Positions 25,719 to 34,203 of a stretch of DNA of 64,000 nt are shown here, in pieces; the first letter of the stretch is position 1, and every line of letters begins with the position of its first letter. The position numbers were made by a program, and so were the translations under genes. The stretch is from Cellulophaga lytica DSM 7489 (GTDB lineage Bacteria; Bacteroidota; Bacteroidia; Flavobacteriales; Flavobacteriaceae), in contig NC_015167.1 of the NCBI RefSeq assembly GCF_000190595.1, positions 2,898,501 to 2,962,500 on the forward strand. The letters run 5' to 3'. A model generated the notes under the pieces. That model did no database searches, was not told the DNA's origin, and saw only the letters and a program-made list of their open reading frames with translations.

Positions 25719-25884
25719 AAAAAGAGTCTTGTTGGCAAAAACAAGACTCTTTTTACGAGAACACTATATGAAAATGAAAAATTTATTCTGACTAATTATA
25801 CTGCTAATGTATTACCAATATCTAGTTTTATAAATTATATGTTGTAAACCATTGTATAGTTGTTGTTTGTTAAGCAACTTATGT
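25719..25884. repeat. 166-bp duplicated hairpin element, copy 2
   Basis: Same element as at 25489-25654 shifted by exactly 230 bases, with T instead of C in the hairpin loop (25733), C for T at 25850 and C for T at 25879. The hairpin stem is unchanged. Flanking sequence on both sides is unrelated to that of copy 1. Confidence 0.75.
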
Positions 25885-25995
25885 GGTAGATAATTTTTTT
25901 TGAAAAATAAAGTAGGGTTTTTTTAGTGTTGATTGTTTTAAGAGTGTATTGCAGCATTATTAATGGTTGTAATAACATTTTAAAAACCAAATTTT

Positions 25996-26430
25996 ATGAA
26001 AAAAGTACATTTTTTATTTACAGCAATTTTAATGACAGTAACATTTACTGTGGTAGGGCAAGAGAAAGAAGTTACAGAAAAAGAAAAACTATCTTACTAT
26101 GAACAAAGAGCTAAAGAAGATGCCGCTTATGAACAGTCTACAGAAATAGCTGTAGAAGATGAGGAAGAATTTTGGGAAGACCAAAAGGCATATGAGAAAA
26201 ACTTAAAGAAAAGAGATAGAAAGGCTTATAGAGCGTATATGAAGGGTAAGAGAGATGCGTATGCAGAACACGCTGCACATTGTGATTCTCACTGTCATCA
26301 TAGTGACCATTACCACAGTCATGCTACGTTTTACTATAGCTATAATAATTACAGAAGAGCTCCAAGACGCTCAACTGTAGTAAGGACTAATGTTGGCGTT
26401 AGAGTACCTAGCGTTAGGATTGGATTATAA
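25996..26430 (+). CDS. Small exported His-rich protein, unknown
   Basis: A 144-residue protein with a signal peptide (MKKVHFLFTAILMTVTFTVVGQ). The middle (25-95) is strongly charged, rich in Glu and Lys and probably helical. A His/Cys cluster follows (HAAHCDSHCHHSDHYHSH, about 95-112), a likely site for binding copper, zinc or nickel. The tail is aromatic and basic (YYSYNNYRRAPRRS) and ends in VRVPSVRIGL. No family recognised; a periplasmic metal-binding or metal-sensing role is inference from composition. It is a single gene with its own terminator. Confidence 0.75.
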   Translation: MKKVHFLFTAILMTVTFTVVGQEKEVTEKEKLSYYEQRAKEDAAYEQSTEIAVEDEEEFWEDQKAYEKNLKKRDRKAYRAYMKGKRDAYAEHAAHCDSHCHHSDHYHSHATFYYSYNNYRRAPRRSTVVRTNVGVRVPSVRIGL

Positions 26431-26453
26431 TTGATAATTTGTATTTGGGAACG

Positions 26454-26483
26454 AAAAAGTCGGCTGGTTAGAGCCGACTTTTT
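26454..26483. terminator. Terminator shared by His-rich protein and RsmB-like gene
   Basis: AAAAAGTCGGCT and AGCCGACTTTTT pair over 12 bases with a 6-base loop, followed by a long T run; lies between convergent genes. Confidence 0.88.
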
Positions 26484-26505
26484 TTATGTTGTATTGTTAG
26501 GCGTA

Positions 26506-27717
26506 TTATTTTTTTTCTAATAAAGTCATATAAAAACCATCATAACCAGAGTCAGATGCATAAACTTTATTTTCTTTAACAAGGGTAAAATCTTTACCTG
26601 CTTCTGAGGCTAAAAATGCTATAATTTGGTCGTTGTTTTCTTGTGGTAAAATAGAACAAGTGGCATATACCAGTTTACCTCCAGATTTTACTATTCTACT
26701 ATAGCTTTGTAAAATTTCTTGTTGTGTTTTTGTAATCTTATCTAAAAACTCTGGTTGTAATTTCCATTTAGCATCTGGATTACGTTTTAGTACACCAAGA
26801 CCAGTACAAGGAGCATCAATTAACACTCGGTCTGCACTGTTGTACAGTTTTTTTATTACTTTGGTAGAGTCTATTTCTCTAGTTTCAATATTGTGTGCAC
26901 CATCTCTTTTTGCACGTCTTTTTAATTCTTTTAATTTATTGCCATAAATATCTAAAGCAATTAATTGCCCTTTGTTTTCCATTAAAGCAGCAATGTGCAA
27001 TGTTTTTCCTCCTGCACCAGCACAAGTATCTACTACACGCTGCCCAGGTTTAACATCTAAAAAGTGACCAACTAATTGTGAAGACGCATCTTGCATCTCA
27101 AACATTCCTTTTTTAAACGCTTCTGTTCTAAAAACATTAGCTCTTTCTGTAAGTGTTAAAGCATCTGGATATCCTTTTATAGGATTGGCAACTATATTTT
27201 CTTCTAATAAAGCTTTTTGTAAGTTGGCCTTTGTTGTTTTTAAAGTATTTACTCTTAAAACTACTTCGGCTTGTTTATTTAAAGCGTTAATTTCTTTTGT
27301 CCATTTTTTATCACCTAAAGCTTTTTCTCCAACTTCATCAATCCAATCTGGTATAGATTCTTTAAATTTTCTAATTTTAGACAATTCATCAAATCTTCCT
27401 TTAATTCTTCTTGTAGGTGTTGGTTCAATTTGTTTCCAGTCTGGCAATTCTATGCCTTTTAAAACAGCCCAAACAGCCCAAATTCTAAACAGGTTAGGTC
27501 TGCTATATGGAGCTTTTACTTCGGCAATTTCTGTATATAATCTTTTCCAGCGTACAATTTCATACGTGGTTTCTGCAATAAAACCACGATCTCTAGATCC
27601 CCAACGTTTATCAAATTTTAAAACTTTTTCTACAACCTTATCTGCATATTCATCTTCATTAAAAATAAGGTTAAGTGCGTCTATTACCGCAAATACTAAG
27701 TTTCTGTGTAACTTCAT
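26506..27717 (-). CDS. RsmB/NOP-family RNA (cytosine-C5) methyltransferase
   Basis: A 403-residue SAM-dependent methyltransferase that should modify 16S rRNA (RsmB-like m5C967) or another RNA. The SAM site is VDTCAGAGGKTLHIAALM; motif IV is IDAPCTGLGVLKRNPD with the Pro-Cys that releases product; motif VI is VYATCSILPQEN with the catalytic Cys. The N-terminal 140 residues contain an RsmB-type helical RNA-binding domain (NAKW and WKRLYTEIAE patterns) rather than a PUA domain. Confidence 0.9.
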   Translation of the reverse strand: MKLHRNLVFAVIDALNLIFNEDEYADKVVEKVLKFDKRWGSRDRGFIAETTYEIVRWKRLYTEIAEVKAPYSRPNLFRIWAVWAVLKGIELPDWKQIEPTPTRRIKGRFDELSKIRKFKESIPDWIDEVGEKALGDKKWTKEINALNKQAEVVLRVNTLKTTKANLQKALLEENIVANPIKGYPDALTLTERANVFRTEAFKKGMFEMQDASSQLVGHFLDVKPGQRVVDTCAGAGGKTLHIAALMENKGQLIALDIYGNKLKELKRRAKRDGAHNIETREIDSTKVIKKLYNSADRVLIDAPCTGLGVLKRNPDAKWKLQPEFLDKITKTQQEILQSYSRIVKSGGKLVYATCSILPQENNDQIIAFLASEAGKDFTLVKENKVYASDSGYDGFYMTLLEKK

Positions 27718-27998
27718 TTTTACTTTTTATTGTTTTTATTTTCTAGGAGTTTTTATGTAAAACTTTAAACTAGAATTTATATAAGTTTTAAATTTATGTT
27801 GTGTAATTTTTAAAAAGATAAAACACTAACAATTAGTTTAAAAAAAATATGGCTGCAAAGGTATTGTTTTAGAAAGGAATACACTTATTTTTGATGAAAT
27901 ATATATGTGTAAATAGCTATTTTAGGCTGTATCTACGTATTTAAATAGTAAATACTTATAATGTAAAGTATTTGTAGAATACACAAAATTAGAAGAAA

Positions 27999-29027
27999 AT
28001 GAAGAAATTAGTAGTGGCAATTTGTGCTTTAGCTCTTTTTGCTTGTGAACAAAAAAATGAGGTTAAACCTTTTACCTCTGTTGTAGTAAAAGACGTTTAC
28101 ACTAAAAATGTAAGTATTAGAGCTATTGAGGTTTTAGATGGTAGTGTAGGTTTTGCGGGTAACAATGGTGTTTTTGGCTCTGTAGATTTAAAAACAAATA
28201 AGGTAATAACCAATGTGCAAAAATACGATACTATTTTACCTGAGTTTAGAGCTGTTGGTACAACTGGAGCAGATTTTTTTATGTTATCTGTAACTAACCC
28301 AGCTTTATTATATAAAACAGGTGAAAACGGAAAAATGGAATTGGTTTATACCGAAAAAGGTGATGGCGTTTTTTATGATGCAATTAACTTTTGGAACTCT
28401 AAAGAAGGTATTGCGGTTGGCGATAGTGTAGATGGTTGCTTATCTGTTATTGTTACTAGAGATGGTGGTAATAGTTGGAATAAGATTGCGTGTAATAATT
28501 TACCTGAAGGTATTGCTGGTGAAGGTGCTTTTGCAGCAAGTAATACCAACATTAAAATTGTAGGAGATAAAACTTGGATAGCTACCACTAAAGGTCGTGT
28601 TTTTTACTCTGCAGATAAAGGAACTACTTGGGATGTATTTAGTGTACCAATGACAGGTTTGGGAGAAACACACGGAATTTTTTCTTTAGATTTTTATAAC
28701 GAAAATTTAGGTTTTGCTATTGGAGGAGATTTTACAAAGCCAGAACAAAACATTAAAAATAAAGCAATAACCACAGATGGTGGTGTAACCTGGAGTTTAG
28801 TTGCAGATGGCAAAGAACCAGATTATAAAAGTTGTGTGCAATTTGTGCCAGAGCGCAATGGTAATGAACTAGTAGCTGTAGGTTTTACAGGTATTGCATA
28901 TTCTAGTGATAAAGGACAGACGTGGAAAGAGTTGTCTAAAGAAGGTTTTTACACCATTAGGTTTGTAAATGATACCCTTGCTTATGCAGCAGGTAAAGAC
29001 CGCATATCTAAATTAATTTTTAAATAA
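27999..29027 (+). CDS. Lipoprotein beta-propeller (YCF48/BNR-like)
   Basis: A 342-residue lipoprotein: MKKLVVAICALALFACEQ gives a lipid-modified Cys16. The rest is a beta-propeller with repeats of the type seen in YCF48/Hcf136-like and sialidase Asp-box proteins: TRDGGNSWNKI, SADKGTTWDVF, TTDGGVTWSLV, SSDKGQTWKEL, each S/T-x-D-x-G-x-T/S-W. Such proteins in Bacteroidota are often labelled oxidoreductase without proof. Role unknown; probably attached to the outer or inner membrane facing the periplasm. The upstream 280-bp gap holds its promoter. Confidence 0.82.
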   Translation: MKKLVVAICALALFACEQKNEVKPFTSVVVKDVYTKNVSIRAIEVLDGSVGFAGNNGVFGSVDLKTNKVITNVQKYDTILPEFRAVGTTGADFFMLSVTNPALLYKTGENGKMELVYTEKGDGVFYDAINFWNSKEGIAVGDSVDGCLSVIVTRDGGNSWNKIACNNLPEGIAGEGAFAASNTNIKIVGDKTWIATTKGRVFYSADKGTTWDVFSVPMTGLGETHGIFSLDFYNENLGFAIGGDFTKPEQNIKNKAITTDGGVTWSLVADGKEPDYKSCVQFVPERNGNELVAVGFTGIAYSSDKGQTWKELSKEGFYTIRFVNDTLAYAAGKDRISKLIFK

Positions 29028-29029
29028 TA

Positions 29030-29060
29030 AAAAAAGGAAAACTTATTGCTTTCCTTTTTT
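29030..29060. terminator. Terminator between propeller lipoprotein and ECF operon
   Basis: AAAAAAGGAAA and TTTCCTTTTTT pair across a 9-base loop; convergent genes share it. The hairpin overlaps the last codons and stop of the minus-strand gene. Confidence 0.75.
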
Positions 29061-29498
29061 ATGTTTGTCCCTGTATTCACGTATTAGTCTGCGTTTAAAG
29101 TCTTCTTCTAAACGAGCAAGTTTGTATGTTTTTCTGTAGTTTAATACTTTGCTTATTTTAGCATAATATGTTTTGGTAATGTCTACTTTTTCTTTTTCAA
29201 ACTCTATGTAAGTTTCTAGTAAATGTTTAGAGTCTTCTTCAGATAAATTGTTGTAGTCATATTTTCTTTTTAAGTTTCGCCTGTCATCATATAGTTTATG
29301 AAGTTCTTTTTCAAACTCATCATAAATAGGCCAAAAACTTTTAGCTTCATTGCTAGATAGTTCTAATTGCTCTGTAAAAAAAGCAACCTTTAAAGATTTA
29401 ATTTTTTCCCAGTCGTTTCTTTGTCCATAGAAAAACGTAGTTCCTATAAAGAAAACTAGAATAGTTATTAATGTTTGGATTTTATTTTTCATCTTCAT
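29043..29498 (-). CDS. Periplasmic CpxP/Spy-like helical protein
   Basis: A 151-residue exported protein with a signal peptide (KIQTLITILVFFIGTTFFYGQ) and an all-helical charged mature part: LELSSNEAKSFWPIYDEFEKELHKLYDD, DYNNLSEEDSKHLLETYIEFEKEK and a basic end. This resembles the LTxxQ/Spy/CpxP-type sensors found third in Bacteroidota ECF operons. Its start overlaps the anti-sigma gene by 17 bases, so it belongs with sigma and anti-sigma. A role as folding-stress sensor or chaperone is inferred from shape and position. Confidence 0.75.
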   Translation of the reverse strand: MKMKNKIQTLITILVFFIGTTFFYGQRNDWEKIKSLKVAFFTEQLELSSNEAKSFWPIYDEFEKELHKLYDDRRNLKRKYDYNNLSEEDSKHLLETYIEFEKEKVDITKTYYAKISKVLNYRKTYKLARLEEDFKRRLIREYRDKHKKGKQ

Positions 29499-30009
29499 CT
29501 AAATAAATACCTTGTATGTCTATACCATTGTTAGACTCCAAATAGTTCATAATTTCATCTTCGTTAATTTCACTTTCTGTAACGTCAGACACATTAATAT
29601 CATCTATTGATATTATTTGTGCTAGGTCGTAGGTAGGGAAATCAATATCATTTTCATCAAAATAGCTTTCAATATCTGAGGCAGCTATGTCTTGAAAAGA
29701 TATAGGGGTAGAACTGTTGTTAAAAACTACTGCAGCAATTAAAATAGCTACTACCGCAGCAATGCTAGATGTTGCGTATAATCTCTTTTTAAAAGAACTT
29801 AGTTTTATAACCTTAGGTTCTGTTTTTTGGTTTAGTTTGGTTTGTATATTTTGGTGTATACTGTCAAAATAATTATCTGGTACTGTAAAGCCTTCTTTTT
29901 TAGGAATAGCGCTTTGTTCCTGAGCAATAGTATTGTTCAGTTTTTCAGAGAAATTATCTAAATAAGACTCTGGCATTTTAAATCCGCTATTTTTTGGTAG
30001 GCTTTTCAT
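29482..30009 (-). CDS. Probable anti-sigma factor, single-pass membrane protein
   Basis: A 175-residue protein with two N-terminal repeats of the form F-x-x-P-x-x-Y-L/F-D-x-F/I (GFKMPESYLDNFSEKL and GFTVPDNYFDSIHQNI), one transmembrane helix (about 93-112, ATSSIAAVVAILIAAVVF), and an acidic periplasmic tail. It directly follows the ECF sigma gene and would hold the sigma factor at the membrane by its cytoplasmic N-terminus. No classical zinc anti-sigma (ZAS) motif is seen, so the type is Bacteroidota-specific. Confidence 0.75.
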   Translation of the reverse strand: MKSLPKNSGFKMPESYLDNFSEKLNNTIAQEQSAIPKKEGFTVPDNYFDSIHQNIQTKLNQKTEPKVIKLSSFKKRLYATSSIAAVVAILIAAVVFNNSSTPISFQDIAASDIESYFDENDIDFPTYDLAQIISIDDINVSDVTESEINEDEIMNYLESNNGIDIQGIYLDEDEK

Positions 30010-30042
30010 ACTTATTCTTTGACTGTCAATACTCTAAATGGT

Positions 30043-30582
30043 TTAATTACTTTTTAAATAATTTTCAATTTTTTTTGCTGCTTGATGGTAAGATGCCTTT
30101 AAACCACCAACAGAAGTGCCTAGTATCTCTGATATTTCTTCGTATTTTAATTCGTCAAAATATTTCATATTAAATACTAATTTTTGCTTTTCTGGTAATG
30201 TGCTAATTGCTTTTTGTAGTTTTAATTGTATTTCGTCACCTTCAAAATAAACATCAGATTGCAAGTTCTCTAATAGTAAATCTTGTAATTCGTGGCTTGT
30301 AACACCAAGCATTTTAGATTTTGTTTTTAAAAAAGATAAGGATTCATTAGTAGCAATACGGTATATCCAAGAAAACAGTTTGCTTTCGCCTTTGAACTTA
30401 TCAATATTTCTATACACTTTTATAAATGTATTTTGTAGCACATCATCTGCATCATCATGGTTAAGTACAATTTTACGTATGTGCCAATATAACCTTTCTT
30501 TATAGGTATCAACAAGAACCTCAAAAGCTTTTGCTTGAGAGTTTTTTTCTTTTAGTTGATGTACTAAAGTTTCTTCGGTCAT
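30043..30582 (-). CDS. ECF-type RNA polymerase sigma factor
   Basis: A 179-residue sigma-70 family ECF factor. Region 2 is DADDVLQNTFIKVYRNIDKF and GESKLFSWIYRIATNESLSFL; region 4 is LPEKQKLVFNMKYFDELKYEEISEILGTSVGGLKASYHQAAKKI with its helix-turn-helix. Start set at the ATG (MTEETLVH), not the TTG just before it. It heads the operon sigma, anti-sigma, CpxP-like, a standard envelope-stress arrangement in Bacteroidota. The preceding ABC transporter gene is on the same strand, but transcription of this operon is likely from the 50-bp gap or further upstream. Confidence 0.92.
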   Translation of the reverse strand: MTEETLVHQLKEKNSQAKAFEVLVDTYKERLYWHIRKIVLNHDDADDVLQNTFIKVYRNIDKFKGESKLFSWIYRIATNESLSFLKTKSKMLGVTSHELQDLLLENLQSDVYFEGDEIQLKLQKAISTLPEKQKLVFNMKYFDELKYEEISEILGTSVGGLKASYHQAAKKIENYLKSN

Positions 30583-30634
30583 CAATAGTGTACTATTTGT
30601 GTATTTGACTTAATTTATACAAAAAGGTTTAATA

Positions 30635-32464
30635 CTAAACGTCAAATGATTGCATATCTACTAATTTTTTATAGACGTTGTTGTTGTTTATTAGCTGTGT
30701 ATGTGTGCCTTGCTCTACAATTTCTCCTTTTTGTAACACTACAATTGTGTCTGCACTTTGTATGGTAGACAACCTGTGAGCAATTACAATAGAGGTTCTG
30801 TTTTGCATCATTTTTTCTAATGCGTCTTGTACCAAACGCTCGCTCTCTGTGTCTAAAGCAGAGGTAGCCTCATCTAAAATCATTATTGGAGGATTTTTAA
30901 GTACTGCACGTGCAATAGATAAACGTTGTTTTTGTCCGCCACTTAGTTTATTTCCGCTATCACCAATGTTAGTGTCATAACCATTTGGCTGTTCCATTAT
31001 AAAGTCGTGTGCGTTTGCAATTTTTGCAGCTTCAATAATTTCTTCTTCAGTTGCATTTGTTTTACCTAATGCAATATTATTTTTAATGGTGTCATTAAAC
31101 AAAATAGAATCTTGTGTAACTAAGCCCATTAAATCTCTAAGTGACTTTTTAGTAAGGTCTTTTATGTTGTCATCATCTATAGCAATTTCGCCTTCGTTAA
31201 CATCATAAAAACGTGTAACTAGGTTTGCAATGGTACTTTTACCGCTACCAGACTGACCAACAAGTGCTACGGTTTTTCCTTTGTTAACTGATAAGTTAAA
31301 GTTTTTAAGCACGTAATCATCCTCGTACTTAAAAGATATATTTTTTAGGGTTATGTTTTTATTAAACGCTTCCTTAGCAATTGCGTTTTCTTTTTCAGCA
31401 ATAGGATTTTTAGTCTCTAAAATCTCTAATACACGCTCTGCCGCAGCATTACCTTTTTTAACACCGTATGATGCTTTACTTATAGCTTTTGCAGGAGTAA
31501 GTATTTGGTACGCAAGTCCCATATAGGTAATAAAAAGTTCTGGTTCTATACTTTTTTCAACCAAAACCATTTGTCCGCCATACCAAAGTAAAATGCCAAT
31601 TACACCAATGCCTAAAAACTCACTAGCGGGTGAAGCTAAGTTTTGTCTGTTTAATAGGCTATTAGAGAATTTAAAAAATCTGTTGGTTGATTTTTGAAAC
31701 GTACCTGCAAAAGTTTGTTCTGCATTAAATGCTTTTATTACGCGTAAGCCCCCTAAGGTTTCTTCTAAAATTGATAAAAATGTACCTTGTTCTTTCTGTA
31801 CTTTATCAGATTTCTTTTTTAACGATTTACCAATTAATGAAATAATAAAACCAGAAATAGGAAGAAAAATAAATACAAAAATTGTTAGTTGGGCGCTAAA
31901 GGCAACCATCATTGCAATGGTAAAAATAATAGTAAGTGGCTCTCTAACTGCTAATTCTAAAACAGATAAAAAAGAGTGTTGAATTTCTAAAACATCAGAA
32001 GTTATACGTGCAATAGTATCTCCTTTTCTTTTTTCAGAATAATAAGATATTGGTAGTTCTACAGTTTTGTTATATAAAGCATTTCTTAAATCTTTTAAAA
32101 CACCGTTTCTTAAAAAAGCGATAAAATACATAGCTAAATAGCCAAATAAGTTTTTTAAGAAAAACATACCTATAACCAAACCAACCATTAACATTAAAGC
32201 GTCTCCTTGGTTACCGCTGCCAACATTTTGCGTAATGTAATAGTTTAAATAATTTATTGTGTAATCTTTAATTTCTGTGATACTCGTCCACTCTGGAGCA
32301 ACAGTAATAGATTCTGTTTGCCCAAATAATACAGATAGCATAGGAAATAAAGATACCATTGCTAGCGTGCTAAATAAAGCGTAAAAGATATTAGAAATTA
32401 TGTTTAGTATTGCGTACGTTTTATAAGGCTTTGCATATACTAGTATTTTTTGAAAATATTTCAT
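30635..32464 (-). CDS. ABC exporter, fused permease and ATPase (MsbA-like)
   Basis: A 609-residue half-transporter. Six transmembrane helices fill about residues 15-330; the nucleotide-binding domain follows with Walker A GQSGSGKST, signature LSGGQKQRLSIARA, Walker B IMILDEATSALD and H-loop IAHRLSTI. The type is that of MsbA/LmrA lipid or drug exporters; lipid A precursor flipping is plausible given the glycosyltransferase and sugar genes beside it, but not proven. Its ATG overlaps the stop of the phosphohexomutase by one base (TAATG). Confidence 0.9.
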   Translation of the reverse strand: MKYFQKILVYAKPYKTYAILNIISNIFYALFSTLAMVSLFPMLSVLFGQTESITVAPEWTSITEIKDYTINYLNYYITQNVGSGNQGDALMLMVGLVIGMFFLKNLFGYLAMYFIAFLRNGVLKDLRNALYNKTVELPISYYSEKRKGDTIARITSDVLEIQHSFLSVLELAVREPLTIIFTIAMMVAFSAQLTIFVFIFLPISGFIISLIGKSLKKKSDKVQKEQGTFLSILEETLGGLRVIKAFNAEQTFAGTFQKSTNRFFKFSNSLLNRQNLASPASEFLGIGVIGILLWYGGQMVLVEKSIEPELFITYMGLAYQILTPAKAISKASYGVKKGNAAAERVLEILETKNPIAEKENAIAKEAFNKNITLKNISFKYEDDYVLKNFNLSVNKGKTVALVGQSGSGKSTIANLVTRFYDVNEGEIAIDDDNIKDLTKKSLRDLMGLVTQDSILFNDTIKNNIALGKTNATEEEIIEAAKIANAHDFIMEQPNGYDTNIGDSGNKLSGGQKQRLSIARAVLKNPPIMILDEATSALDTESERLVQDALEKMMQNRTSIVIAHRLSTIQSADTIVVLQKGEIVEQGTHTQLINNNNVYKKLVDMQSFDV

Positions 32465-34173
32465 TAATTTAAATTCAGTTCTTTTAGAATTCTGTTTATT
32501 TTTTCTTCTAACTGTTTGTTTGCAACAGAAAAGTCTTCCGCTTTTTCTAAATTGGTATTTACACTAAAATAGAATTTTATTTTAGGCTCTGTACCACTTG
32601 GTCTTGCAGCCATTTTTGTTCCATCTTCTGCAATGTATATTAGTACATTAGATTTAGGAATGTTAATTTCTTTTTCTTCTCCTGTAATTACATTTTTTGC
32701 TGTAGATGTGTTGTAGTCTTCTATCCATTCTACTTTAGAACCATCTATAGTAGTAACAGGATTGTCTTTAAAATCTACCATCATTTGTTTAATCTCTTCA
32801 GCACCAGAAGCGCCTTTTTTGGTTAAAGAGACTAACTTTTCTTTGTAGAAACCACAATCAACATAAGTAGCTATTAAATCTTGATAAAAAGAGCTACCGT
32901 TTGCTTTTGCGTTTGCGCCAATTTCACAAGCCAATAGGGTAGAGGTAACCGCGTCTTTATCTCTAACAAAGTCACCAACCATAAAACCAAAACTTTCTTC
33001 TCCACCACCAACAAAATATTGGTTAGGTGCGTCTTTTATCATTTTAGCTATCCATTTAAAGCCTGTTAAAGCAGTTTTGCATTCTACTTTATATAAATCT
33101 GCCAACTTGTTCATCATTGGTGTAGAAACAATAGTAGAACCAATAAACTCATCTCCAGTAAACCCTTTTTGTTTGCGTTGTTCTAAAAGAAATTTAGTCA
33201 TTAAAACCATAGTTTGGTTTCCGTTTAGCAGTTCTAGTTTACCTTCTAAATTACGAACAGCAATACCTAGTCTGTCACAATCTGGATCTGTACCAATAAC
33301 CATATCAGCACCAATTTCCTCAGCTTTTTTTATGGCCATAGACAATGCTTCTGGTTCTTCTGGGTTAGGAGAAACAACCGTAGGAAAATCACCATCTGGT
33401 TTAGCTTGCTCTTCAATAATGGTTACATTTTTATAACCAGCACGCTTTAAAACTTCTGGCACAGCAGTTATAGACGTACCGTGTAAAGAAGTGAAAACAA
33501 TTTTAAAGTTGTCCTTATCTTTTGCATTAAAACTACCATTTTTTACAGATGCACTTAAAAAAGCTTCATCTACTTCTGTGTCAATTAACTCAATTTTAGT
33601 TTCATTAGCATTAAAGTTAATTTCACTAAAATCTAACTTATTTATTTCTGCAATAATTTCTTTATCTTGTGGAGGTACAATTTGTCCGCCATCTGTCCAG
33701 TATACTTTGTAACCGTTATATTCTGGCGGATTATGAGAAGCTGTTAGCACAATACCAACGTGGCAGTTTAAATGTTTAACAGCAAAAGATAAAGCAGGAG
33801 TGGTTCTTAATTCAGAAAATAAATAGACTTGTATATCATTTGCAGAAAATACCTCTGCAACGGTTTTGGCAAGTGTATCACTATTGTGTCTACAATCGTA
33901 AGCTATAACAACTTTTAAATCTTCATTAGGGTATACTTTTTTTAAATAGTTGCTTATACCTTGTGTGTTTTTCCCTAATGTGTATTTGTTAATACGGTTA
34001 GTACCAACTCCCATTACGCCTCGCATACCACCAGTACCAAACTCTAGGTTTTTATAAAAACTATCGTTTAATTCTTCTGTGTTGTTATTTATTAAATGCT
34101 CTACTTTTGTTTTAGTATCTGAATCAAAAGTAGCCGTTAGCCAAGTTTTTGCTGTGTCTAAAATAGAACTCAT
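32464..34173 (-). CDS. Phosphoglucomutase / phosphomannomutase
   Basis: A 569-residue alpha-D-phosphohexomutase, which moves phosphate between C6 and C1 of hexoses. The phosphoserine is in TASHNPPEYNGYKVYW (Ser of TASHNP), the Mg site is GTDPDCDRLGIA, the sugar loop is GGGEESFGFM, and the C-terminal phosphate clamp is RPSGTEPKIKFY. The length suits the PgcA/PGM2-like group. It lies between a glycosyltransferase and an ABC exporter, so it may supply sugar nucleotides for envelope glycans as well as central metabolism. Confidence 0.93.
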   Translation of the reverse strand: MSSILDTAKTWLTATFDSDTKTKVEHLINNNTEELNDSFYKNLEFGTGGMRGVMGVGTNRINKYTLGKNTQGISNYLKKVYPNEDLKVVIAYDCRHNSDTLAKTVAEVFSANDIQVYLFSELRTTPALSFAVKHLNCHVGIVLTASHNPPEYNGYKVYWTDGGQIVPPQDKEIIAEINKLDFSEINFNANETKIELIDTEVDEAFLSASVKNGSFNAKDKDNFKIVFTSLHGTSITAVPEVLKRAGYKNVTIIEEQAKPDGDFPTVVSPNPEEPEALSMAIKKAEEIGADMVIGTDPDCDRLGIAVRNLEGKLELLNGNQTMVLMTKFLLEQRKQKGFTGDEFIGSTIVSTPMMNKLADLYKVECKTALTGFKWIAKMIKDAPNQYFVGGGEESFGFMVGDFVRDKDAVTSTLLACEIGANAKANGSSFYQDLIATYVDCGFYKEKLVSLTKKGASGAEEIKQMMVDFKDNPVTTIDGSKVEWIEDYNTSTAKNVITGEEKEINIPKSNVLIYIAEDGTKMAARPSGTEPKIKFYFSVNTNLEKAEDFSVANKQLEEKINRILKELNLN

Positions 34174-34203
34174 TTTTAATGGTTTTAAGTGGTAAAATAT
34201 ATT

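Larger units (their letters stand above)
25375..25995. other. Non-genic stretch with duplicated hairpin element
   Basis: 621 bases between the purL promoter and a small exported protein. It holds two 166-bp near-identical copies (listed separately) with 64 bases between them. Outside these I see only AT-rich sequence and no convincing gene. Confidence 0.6.
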
